In this document: positions 1-6,553 of the stretch, piece after piece
Numbering within the stretch: position 1 is the stretch's first letter
Layout: each line of letters begins with the position of its first letter
NCBI GenBank assembly: GCA_004211905.1
Contig: SHBP01000013.1
Location: 1 to 41,889, forward strand
Direction of reading: 5' to 3'
Source: SAR92 clade bacterium
GTDB lineage: Bacteria > Pseudomonadota > Gammaproteobacteria > Pseudomonadales > Porticoccaceae
DNA: 41,889 bases
The notes under the pieces: model-generated
Databases searched by the model: none
What the model was told of the DNA's origin: nothing
What the model saw: the letters and a program-made list of their open reading frames with translations, nothing else
Made by a program: the position numbers and the translations under genes

Positions 1-639
1 CTCCATATCCAGATCTTTTAATAGGCCCATCAGCATGGGTTGATTAGAATTGTAAATTTGGCCCGACTGCAATTTATGGCCAGACTCAATCAATTCATCT
101 CCAGTAGAAAAGACTGCTACTTTTAGTCGTTGATACACTGAAACTTTGTTGATGCCCTGAGAGGCTAACAGTCCCATCTCAGCGGCTCTAATATGACGCC
201 CCTTAGTCAGAATTGTTGCTCCTGACGCAACATCTTGACCCCGAGGTCTAATGTTGCCGTCGATCACAGCCTTTGAGTCTAAAACCACTGATCCATCTAT
301 TTCTGAGCAATTTTCCTGCATCGCAACACAGTTAGCTCCTTCAGGTATTTCAGCTCCCGTAAAAATTCTAGCTGCAGTACCTGACTCTAGCCTAGTTGGC
401 GAACTGCCAGCAGGAATTCTCTGGCTCACTGCTAATATAAATTGATTCTCTGAGGCATCTTTATAGCAAAAAGTGTAACCGTCCATTGCGCTGTTATCTG
501 CGGGAGGGACATCAATACTTGCAATAACATCCTCCGCTAGCACCCGGCCACTGGATTCAGCAACAGAAATAGATTCAACGTCTACCAAAACACTGGATTG
601 TTTAATTAAAGCATTAATCGCTTGATCAACCGACAGCAT
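1..639 (-). CDS. moeA: Molybdopterin molybdotransferase MoeA (partial, C-terminus outside window)
   Basis: MoeA inserts molybdate into adenylylated molybdopterin, the last step in making basic Moco in the cytoplasm. Only the first 213 codons are present and the frame is open at the left edge. The N-terminal part holds the family signature around residues 48-58 (PPADNSAMDGY). The start of the cofactor-binding domain is seen as VAVFSTGDEL near residue 186. The ATG at 639 shares its A with the moaB stop (TAATG), so the two are translationally coupled. It is the last visible gene of the minus-strand operon moaC-moaD-moaE-mobA-moeB-moaB-moeA. Identity is secure; what follows it cannot be seen. Confidence 0.95.
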   Translation of the reverse strand, partial: MLSVDQAINALIKQSSVLVDVESISVAESSGRVLAEDVIASIDVPPADNSAMDGYTFCYKDASENQFILAVSQRIPAGSSPTRLESGTAARIFTGAEIPEGANCVAMQENCSEIDGSVVLDSKAVIDGNIRPRGQDVASGATILTKGRHIRAAEMGLLASQGINKVSVYQRLKVAVFSTGDELIESGHKLQSGQIYNSNQPMLMGLLKDLDME

Positions 640-1163
640 TATTTAGCCTTGACACCAACATGTTGCATAAAATTACAGGGTTCAAAACGGGCATCCAACT
701 GTTGACGGATAATCCCATTCCAACCTGTTTTACATGCACCAGTAGAGCCCGGAAGACAGAAAATGGCCGTCCTATTTGCTATCCCTGCCAAGCATCTAGA
801 TTGGACCGTGGATGTCCCAATTTCAGCATAAGAAAGGTGTCTAAATAACTCTCCAAAACCCTCAATATGTTTATCAAATAATGGCGCTAGGGCTTCTGGA
901 GTGCTATCACGACCTGTAAAACCCGTTCCACCGGTCGTAAGAATAACCTCAACATTTGGATTGGCAACCCAATCAGACACAATAGCCCTCATCTGATACA
1001 CATCATCAACCACTACCTTGCGATCAATCAATTCGTGGCCTTCGGCTTCAACGGCTTCTTGCAACCAAGATCCTGAGGTATCTGTTTCAAAACAGCGGGT
1101 ATCTGAGATAGTCAGGATCGCCACTCGCGCAAAGCGTTTTGTTGAAGTTTTATCAACACTCAT
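639..1163 (-). CDS. moaB: Molybdopterin adenylyltransferase-type protein MoaB
   Basis: This is a MoaB/Mog-family protein of 174 residues that adenylylates molybdopterin or has a related role in Moco synthesis. It shows the family signature LTTGGTGFTGRDSTPEAL (around residue 75), the block SYAEIGTSTVQSRCLAG, and the PGST motif near residue 137 followed by the C-terminal CNFMQHVG. The residue pattern is closer to E. coli MoaB than to Mog. A good ribosome site (TAGGAG) precedes the ATG. It sits 24 bases after moeB and overlaps moeA by one base. As no separate mog gene is visible, MoaB may supply the adenylyltransferase activity here; that is an inference. Confidence 0.93.
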   Translation of the reverse strand: MSVDKTSTKRFARVAILTISDTRCFETDTSGSWLQEAVEAEGHELIDRKVVVDDVYQMRAIVSDWVANPNVEVILTTGGTGFTGRDSTPEALAPLFDKHIEGFGELFRHLSYAEIGTSTVQSRCLAGIANRTAIFCLPGSTGACKTGWNGIIRQQLDARFEPCNFMQHVGVKAK

Positions 1164-1187
1164 ATATTTTTACTCCTAGAAATTCAA

Positions 1188-1925
1188 TTAACCACACACA
1201 GAACATTCTTTATCTGAACTGCCTTGCACGCTAAACCATTGCCCACGCTTACCATCGTACCGTTGGACTTCTCCGTGGTGTAGGGAAAAACCTAACAATA
1301 TTCTCATCACCGTAACTGCCTGCAAACTACCCATAACACCAAGGACTGGCCCGACTACTCCAGAGTTAGCACAATTCATCATCGGGTCAGCCGAGCTATG
1401 GTTAATAATGCAATTAAAACAGAGGTCTCTGCAATGCGCGAAATCAAACATTATTAATTGTCCCTCCCAACCAATCGCTGCGGCACTAATAAACGGTACT
1501 CGCTCATCGTAGCAAACTCGATTAATAAGCTGTCTGGCTGCTAAATTATCACTGCAATCAATAACCACATCATAATTACCCGCCACAATTTTTTCGTCTA
1601 TTGGGCAGGGAAACGTATCAATGACCACACTAGGATTAAGTGCTTGCAACCTATCTTTGGCACAGGCAACCTTTAGATTTCCACAATCTGCGGTTTCATA
1701 CAGAATCTGGCGTTGTAAGTTTGTTTTGTCAACTCGATCGGGATCACAAATAGAAATAGAACCAACACCCGCAGCGGTAAGATACAGGGAAACAGGACAA
1801 CCTAGGCCTCCCATCCCAACTATAAGAACTCTAGCTTGAGATAACTTCTGCTGGCCAGACTCTCCTATATCACTCATCAGCAGATGGCGGCTATAACGCA
1901 TAAAATCGTCGTCATTTAACGGCAA
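1188..1925 (-). CDS. moeB: Molybdopterin-synthase adenylyltransferase MoeB (ThiF/E1-like)
   Basis: MoeB activates the C-terminal glycine of MoaD by adenylylation so that it can be charged with sulfur. The 245-residue protein has the nucleotide loop GMGGLG (residues 37-42), the NLQRQ block (69-73), the metal-binding DCSDN (123-127), and two zinc-type cysteine pairs, C169/C172 and C241/C244. C185 lies where ThiF-type proteins carry their reactive cysteine. The reading frame begins at a TTG inside the end of mobA (10-base overlap). The residues after that TTG align with the E. coli MoeB N-terminus, so TTG is preferred over the in-frame ATG eight codons later. The NCANSGVVGP stretch looks ThiF-like, so a double role in thiamine synthesis is possible, but the operon argues for MoeB. 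Confidence 0.9.
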   Translation of the reverse strand: MPLNDDDFMRYSRHLLMSDIGESGQQKLSQARVLIVGMGGLGCPVSLYLTAAGVGSISICDPDRVDKTNLQRQILYETADCGNLKVACAKDRLQALNPSVVIDTFPCPIDEKIVAGNYDVVIDCSDNLAARQLINRVCYDERVPFISAAAIGWEGQLIMFDFAHCRDLCFNCIINHSSADPMMNCANSGVVGPVLGVMGSLQAVTVMRILLGFSLHHGEVQRYDGKRGQWFSVQGSSDKECSVCG

Positions 1926-2512
1926 ATTATTGCCTCCGCGAAACTTAGATCATCCGGCGTGTTAATATTAAAAAATGGATTAATCTCTTCTTCAGGCCAG
2001 TCCAAATAGGTAGTAGTAAGCTCAGATAACAGTGGTTTGAAACCTCCATTATTGTTTTTTACAAGGGCTGTTTCAATCGCAGGTAGCCCCCGCCTATGCC
2101 AGAGACTAAAGGTTGTCTGATTAACTTTCTGATATCGAATGCAGGCAATATCTGCATCTTCACTGGTAATCTGAGTGTAGAGTTCTGAAACTAAGTTATT
2201 CGGCAAGAACGGGCCGTCACAGGGCACTACCAAAAGGTATTCTGAATCAGAAACCTGAGGGTATACCATCGCACTGTACAACCCAGCCAGAGGTCCAGAA
2301 AACCTCTCTACCGCATCTTCAATAATAGGATAATCAGCATTGCCCAGGTATTCTTGACTCCCACTAATGGATAAGCGGTTCACCTGGCAGGCCAGTCTGC
2401 GCGTCACATGATCTAGCAAGGTAGTATTGCCTAGCTGCAGCAATGCTTTAGTCGGCACTCCCATTCTACTGGATTGACCACCCGCAAGAATGACCGCATC
2501 AACATTTTTCAA
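1916..2512 (-). CDS. mobA: Molybdenum cofactor guanylyltransferase MobA
   Basis: MobA joins GMP to Moco to give MGD, the precursor of the bis-MGD used by formate dehydrogenases such as FdsA in this window. The protein shows the nucleotidyltransferase start VILAGGQSSRMG, the block FSGPLAGL, the metal-binding VPCDGPFLP and the C-terminal FFNINTPDDL. The frame stays open further upstream, but a TTG at 2512 lies just after the moaE stop, has GGGAGG about ten bases before it, and gives 198 residues, close to E. coli MobA. An upstream ATG would overlap moaE by about 30 bases. After RMG the usual G-x-DK becomes VPTK: the common aspartate is replaced by threonine while the lysine is kept. The motifs favour MobA over the CMP-transferase MocA. 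Confidence 0.9.
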   Translation of the reverse strand: MKNVDAVILAGGQSSRMGVPTKALLQLGNTTLLDHVTRRLACQVNRLSISGSQEYLGNADYPIIEDAVERFSGPLAGLYSAMVYPQVSDSEYLLVVPCDGPFLPNNLVSELYTQITSEDADIACIRYQKVNQTTFSLWHRRGLPAIETALVKNNNGGFKPLLSELTTTYLDWPEEEINPFFNINTPDDLSFAEAIICR

Positions 2513-2516
2513 AATC

Positions 2517-2996
2517 TTAGCCCTCCCACTTGGCAGCCGCAACATTATCCGACACCTTCGCTTCAGCCCAATGGGATTGGCCATCCGCCTCAATCTTTTT
2601 CCAAAAGGTAGCCCGCGTTTTTAGATAGTCCATTAAAAACTGAGCTGCTTGAAAAGCTTCTATTCGGTGCTCGCTAGCAACTCCGACAAAAACAATTTGA
2701 TCATTGGGCTTCAAACTACCAACCCGATGCACAACGCTAACCGCAACAAGAGGCCAGCGATCGAAGGATTGTTGAATGATTTCGGAGAGCAGTTTCTCCG
2801 TCATCTCTGGATAATATTCTAGGGTTAAGGTAGACAGATTTCTCTGAAAATCAGTAGACTTTGGTTCACTCTCAAATTCACGAACCAATCCCGTAAAAGT
2901 GACAATTGCACCTACACCATTCCCAGCTGATTTAAGACGTAGATGCTCGACACCAATATCAAAATCGTCCTCTTGGATGCTCATGAGCACACTCAT
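2517..2996 (-). CDS. moaE: Molybdopterin synthase catalytic subunit MoaE
   Basis: MoaE forms the large subunit of molybdopterin synthase and transfers sulfur from MoaD thiocarboxylate onto cPMP. The 159-residue protein shows GAIVTFTGLVRE (around 29-40), HRVGSL (90-95), the conserved SEHR (109-111) and the catalytic lysine segment DYLKTRATFWKKI (123-135). It begins 7 bases after the moaD stop. A second in-frame ATG four codons downstream would also serve, and the sequence does not decide between them. The gene lies in the middle of the Moco operon between moaD and mobA. Confidence 0.95.
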   Translation of the reverse strand: MSVLMSIQEDDFDIGVEHLRLKSAGNGVGAIVTFTGLVREFESEPKSTDFQRNLSTLTLEYYPEMTEKLLSEIIQQSFDRWPLVAVSVVHRVGSLKPNDQIVFVGVASEHRIEAFQAAQFLMDYLKTRATFWKKIEADGQSHWAEAKVSDNVAAAKWEG

Positions 2997-3003
2997 GACT
3001 CGT

Positions 3004-3255
3004 TTAACCCCCCGTCACTGGTGGCAGGAACGCTATCTCGTCACCATCGCGGACAATATGATCCCACTTAACGATCATCTTATTGACTGCCACCAACACC
3101 TGTGGCTCAGACAATTCTTGCCCCAAGGCCTTGCTCTCCAAGGTCAATTTTTCTCGAATAATGAGAGGTGTCATTGATTCACCAGCGCACTCATAGGACT
3201 GAGATACATCTTTAGTAAATTCACTCAAACGGCCAAAAAACAACAAATTAATCAA
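3004..3255 (-). CDS. moaD: Molybdopterin synthase sulfur carrier subunit MoaD
   Basis: This ubiquitin-like 83-residue protein ends in the required Gly-Gly (PPVTGG), which is adenylylated by MoeB and carried as a thiocarboxylate. LFFGRLSE at the N-terminus and [11 protein letters not shown] near the end are typical of MoaD. The first codon of the frame is TTG, overlapping the end of moaC by 8 bases; no better ATG is available without losing the first beta strand. The gene is followed closely by its partner moaE. Confidence 0.93.
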   Translation of the reverse strand: MINLLFFGRLSEFTKDVSQSYECAGESMTPLIIREKLTLESKALGQELSEPQVLVAVNKMIVKWDHIVRDGDEIAFLPPVTGG

Positions 3256-3745
3256 CTTTTTGTGCCCCTAAATCAACTGCTTGCCAATCTCCAGATTTAC
3301 CACCAGATTTTTCTAATAATCGAGTGTCCTTAATCACTATGCCCTTATCGATACCTTTGCACATATCATAAACTGTCAGCGCAGCTACGGAGACCGCCGT
3401 CAATGCTTCCATCTCAACACCAGTTTTCCCAGTTGTTTTACATAGCGCCTGCACAGTCATAAGATTCCCATTTAATTGAATATCAATCGTAACTTTACTA
3501 AGCGGTAGCGGATGACATAAGGGTATTAAATCGCTGCATTTCTTAGCAGCCTGAATTCCAGCGATACGAACCGTGGCAAACAAATCCCCTTTTGGTAATT
3601 TTTCATCTAGTACCGCCTTAACAATATCATCGGTCAGTTCTATTTGTGCCTCAGCAAGAGCGCTTCGATCGCTATCAGTCTTAGCTGATATGTCCACCAT
3701 ATGGGCTTCGCCACGACTATTTAAGTGAGTCATTTCTGCCATCAT
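3248..3745 (-). CDS. moaC: Cyclic pyranopterin monophosphate synthase MoaC
   Basis: MoaC works with MoaA to turn GTP into cyclic pyranopterin monophosphate, the first step of Moco synthesis. The 165-residue protein has the diagnostic [48 protein letters not shown] and KSGGKSGDW blocks in order. The frame opens at a TTG at 3757, but the ATG ATG pair at 3745/3742 matches the length of the E. coli protein, so I start there. It is the first gene of the operon. The partner moaA is not in the window, so it must be elsewhere in the genome. Confidence 0.95.
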   Translation of the reverse strand: MMAEMTHLNSRGEAHMVDISAKTDSDRSALAEAQIELTDDIVKAVLDEKLPKGDLFATVRIAGIQAAKKCSDLIPLCHPLPLSKVTIDIQLNGNLMTVQALCKTTGKTGVEMEALTAVSVAALTVYDMCKGIDKGIVIKDTRLLEKSGGKSGDWQAVDLGAQKVD

Positions 3746-3972
3746 TGATTGTCTCAAATCTAAAATTTAATGTTCAATAACCATCCCTACCCCATTATCG
3801 CAAAAATTTGATACTGGGCATACGTATTAAATATTAAGTAATACATCGAGAGGAGCAATTGCAGTAATTGTTGACTCGTTGGCAGAAATTAGCGCTTACT
3901 GAAAGAGCTCCAAGATGGTAATATTTTGGTCTTTCTAAACGCCTGTATGAATCCTTGAAGGACTGAAAAATA
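3746..3972. promoter_or_regulatory. Divergent intergenic region between moaC and sulfatase
   Basis: This 227-base AT-rich stretch must carry the promoters of the Moco operon (minus) and the sulfatase (plus). AT-rich -10-like runs are present near 3825-3845 (ATTAAATATT). I looked for a Moco-sensing leader RNA before moaC and did not see a convincing one. Confidence 0.4.
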
Positions 3973-5466
3973 ATGGACGCAAAGTACTTTGGTTTTGTCG
4001 TATTAATAGTTTTTTGTGGTCTTTCTGAAGCCTTGGAGTCAGTCAAAAATAACAATCAACCCAACTTTATAATTATCTATACAGATGACATGGGCTATGC
4101 TGATGCTGGTCCTTTTGGAAATCCATTGATAGAAACTCCCGCAATAGACTCTTTAATGAAAACTGGTCAAACCTGGACTAACTTTTACGCTGCTGCCTCA
4201 GTTTGTACACCTAGTCGTGGCGCACTTTTAACTGGAAAATTGCCCGTTCGCACGGGACTCTATGGAGATAATCTTGCTGTTTTTTATCCGAGTAGCAAGA
4301 AGGGAATACCCCATGACGAAAAAACTATTGCTGAGGTCTTCCATGAAAACCACTATAGAACTGGAATATTCGGAAAATGGCATCTAGGTGACGCCCCAGA
4401 CTACTATCCCACTCGACATGGTTTTGATGAATGGCTTGGTATCCCCTACTCTAATGATATGGATTGGGAAGTAGAAGGTATCAATATTAGTAATTTCTTT
4501 ATTCCCCCTGAAGAAATTAGTACAAAATGGGGGATTGTCGCTCCAAAACTACAGAAAAAAATATACCGGCCCAACATCAATGATTGGCAGGTACCTCTAA
4601 TTCACAGTCAACGTCAAAGTAATGGTGTTTATTCGGACATTGTCCTCGAAAGACCCGCTGATCAAAGCCTTATCACCCAGCGCTACACGAATGAATCGAT
4701 TCGTTTTATACGTGAATCTGTCTCCGCGAAAAATCCATTCTTTTTATACCTTTCTCACAATATGCCCCATGTTCCATTATTTAGGTCTCCAGGTTTTGCC
4801 GGGAAAAGCAGAGCAGGGCTATATGGTGATGTTATAGAAGAGATCGACTGGAGCGTAGACCGCATAACAGCAACCCTTAAAGAATTAGCTATTGATGAAC
4901 ATACTTATATTGTCTTTACCAGTGATAACGGACCTTGGCTTATTTATAAAGATCATGCTGGATCTGCAAAACCCTTGCGAAATGGAAAATCTACAACGTT
5001 CGAGGGTGGAATGAGAGTTATGACCGTCTTCAGTGGACCAAGCATCAAGCCAGGACAAGTGAAAGATCTCGGTATGCAAACTGATTTATTTGCTACTTTC
5101 TCTCAGCTTGCCGGGTTTGATCACCCAGACACCGCAGAGGACAGCTATGATCTTACAGAGACGCTCAAGCATCACAGCCCCGGCCCTCGAAATTTTATTC
5201 CTTTCTACAGTGGCTCAGAACTCAGAGCATTTCGGCACAAAGATCACAAAATACATTATGTCACCCAAGGTGCCTATGGAATGCCCCCTAAAAGAGAAGT
5301 TCACGAATCACCTTTGCTGATAGACCTAGTAAATGATATCGGGGAAACGACTAATATTGCCCAGGATCATACCTCTCTAACAGCCCAAATATTGGGCTAT
5401 GCAGAGGAGTTGAAAAAGTCAGTGGTTATAAAACCATCAATCGTAGACAGTCAATATGAAAATTAA
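3973..5466 (+). CDS. Exported type I sulfatase (arylsulfatase-like)
   Basis: This is a formylglycine-dependent sulfatase that hydrolyses a sulfate ester, probably in the periplasm. Residues 1-20 look like a signal peptide (hydrophobic GFVVLIVFCGL then SEA). The metal-binding TDDMGY is at 37-42, and the signature C78-T-P-S-R, whose cysteine is converted to formylglycine, is intact. GKWHLGD (near 136) and the SDNGPW metal site (near 317) follow. The length of 497 residues fits arylsulfatase A-like enzymes. Neither a formylglycine-generating enzyme nor an anSME maturase is encoded in the window, so one must lie elsewhere. The substrate cannot be told from the sequence. It stands alone between two minus-strand operons, with a weak ribosome site (AAGGA) before the ATG. 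Confidence 0.9.
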   Translation: MDAKYFGFVVLIVFCGLSEALESVKNNNQPNFIIIYTDDMGYADAGPFGNPLIETPAIDSLMKTGQTWTNFYAAASVCTPSRGALLTGKLPVRTGLYGDNLAVFYPSSKKGIPHDEKTIAEVFHENHYRTGIFGKWHLGDAPDYYPTRHGFDEWLGIPYSNDMDWEVEGINISNFFIPPEEISTKWGIVAPKLQKKIYRPNINDWQVPLIHSQRQSNGVYSDIVLERPADQSLITQRYTNESIRFIRESVSAKNPFFLYLSHNMPHVPLFRSPGFAGKSRAGLYGDVIEEIDWSVDRITATLKELAIDEHTYIVFTSDNGPWLIYKDHAGSAKPLRNGKSTTFEGGMRVMTVFSGPSIKPGQVKDLGMQTDLFATFSQLAGFDHPDTAEDSYDLTETLKHHSPGPRNFIPFYSGSELRAFRHKDHKIHYVTQGAYGMPPKREVHESPLLIDLVNDIGETTNIAQDHTSLTAQILGYAEELKKSVVIKPSIVDSQYEN

Positions 5467-5507
5467 TTGTCTAAGCTACCCGTAGAATATGTAATTAAGC
5501 AATAGTA

Positions 5508-5744
5508 TTACTTAAGGCTCTGAAGTGCAGCGAGATGGGTGACAGCCATGCGCGAAATTGGGGTAAGACCAATATTTTCATCGTCAGCATAATCGCTAAT
5601 AAGACTTTTCATTGGTGGTGACCAAAACTTGGTCAGATGCTCCGATACCTCCACAGAAACTTGCTCTTGGGAACCGTTTGAGCTCATGTTAAGTGAAATT
5701 TGATTAATCATTTTGACCAATCGATCAATTTTTGATGTGCTCAT
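5508..5744 (-). CDS. fdsD: Formate dehydrogenase delta subunit FdsD
   Basis: This small protein (78 residues) fits the delta subunit of soluble NAD-dependent formate dehydrogenases. It has the typical order: an N-terminal RLVKMINQI helix, then SEHLTKFWSPPMKSLISDY, then a C-terminal AVTHLAAL. In studied systems FdsD is needed for an active enzyme, although its exact job is unclear. Its ATG overlaps the fdhD stop in an ATGA junction, and it closes the fdsGBACD-type operon. It converges on the sulfatase with only 41 bases between them. Confidence 0.85.
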   Translation of the reverse strand: MSTSKIDRLVKMINQISLNMSSNGSQEQVSVEVSEHLTKFWSPPMKSLISDYADDENIGLTPISRMAVTHLAALQSLK

Positions 5745-6553
5745 TGAGTTTTGCCTACTAATCTGTGTTCATTTGAATAAATAACGTGCCTATCGGGTCG
5801 CGAAAAACCAACTAAAGTCAGACCACTCTCTTTGGCTAACTCAATTGCAAGGGATGTAGGCGCAGAGACCGACGCCAATACACAAATATTCGCGTTGGCC
5901 GCTTTAGACACCATTTCATAGCTTGCACGACTGGTGACGAGCACAAAACCGTCTTGACTAAAGTCATCCCTCGCCAAAGCTCCGATTAGCTTATCTAGCG
6001 CATTGTGTCGACCAACATCTTCTCTCACAGCAAGTATATTGCCAGAAGCATCACACCAAGCGGCACCATGCACTGCACCAGTCTCTTTTTGAAGCTGCTG
6101 CCAATCCGCCAGACCAACAATAGCTTTCTGTAAGTCAGCATGGCTCAACTGTAGCGATTTACTGATACTCTTTGGTTTGGGTATAGCTTGCTCCAATGAT
6201 TCAGCACCACAGAGACCGCAACCTGTCCTACCGACCAAATTGCGTCGCCTTTGCTTTAACTCAGCAAAGGCTTCACTTGAGATAGTAATATGTAGTTCAA
6301 CCCCCTTATCTGTTGAAATCTCATCAAAATCAAGGAGTTGCTTGGGGTTGCTAACAATCCCTTCACTCAAACTAAAACCAGTACCAAAATCTTCGAGATC
6401 ATTGGGCGTCGACATCATAACCACATGGGATATACCGTTGTAGACCATCGCAATTGGCGCTTCAGTAGCGACCTGGTCCTCCGCTACCATAAGTTTACCG
6501 TCCTGCCAGATATGCCTTTTAACATGACTCGCCGGATGGTTTTTGATGCTCAT
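5741..6553 (-). CDS. fdhD: Formate dehydrogenase sulfurtransferase FdhD (FdsC)
   Basis: FdhD/FdsC proteins bind the bis-MGD cofactor, pass sulfur from a cysteine desulfurase to it and hand it to the formate dehydrogenase alpha subunit. The 270-residue protein has the sulfur-carrying loop RTGCGLCG with C112 and C115. Further on come GAVHGAAWCD, REDVGRHNALDKLIGA and the VTSRASYEMV block. Its ATG shares a base with the fdsA stop (TAATG), implying coupled synthesis with its client. Confidence 0.95.
   Translation of the reverse strand: MSIKNHPASHVKRHIWQDGKLMVAEDQVATEAPIAMVYNGISHVVMMSTPNDLEDFGTGFSLSEGIVSNPKQLLDFDEISTDKGVELHITISSEAFAELKQRRRNLVGRTGCGLCGAESLEQAIPKPKSISKSLQLSHADLQKAIVGLADWQQLQKETGAVHGAAWCDASGNILAVREDVGRHNALDKLIGALARDDFSQDGFVLVTSRASYEMVSKAANANICVLASVSAPTSLAIELAKESGLTLVGFSRPDRHVIYSNEHRLVGKTQ

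Noticed and set aside
3746-3972. Moco-sensing riboswitch before moaC
   Set aside because: The leader sequence is AT-rich and lacks the GC-rich helices and conserved blocks of the Moco RNA motif as I know it.
3834-4055. Minus-strand 73-codon open frame upstream of moaC
   Set aside because: It overlaps the sulfatase signal region on the other strand and has no recognisable motif.
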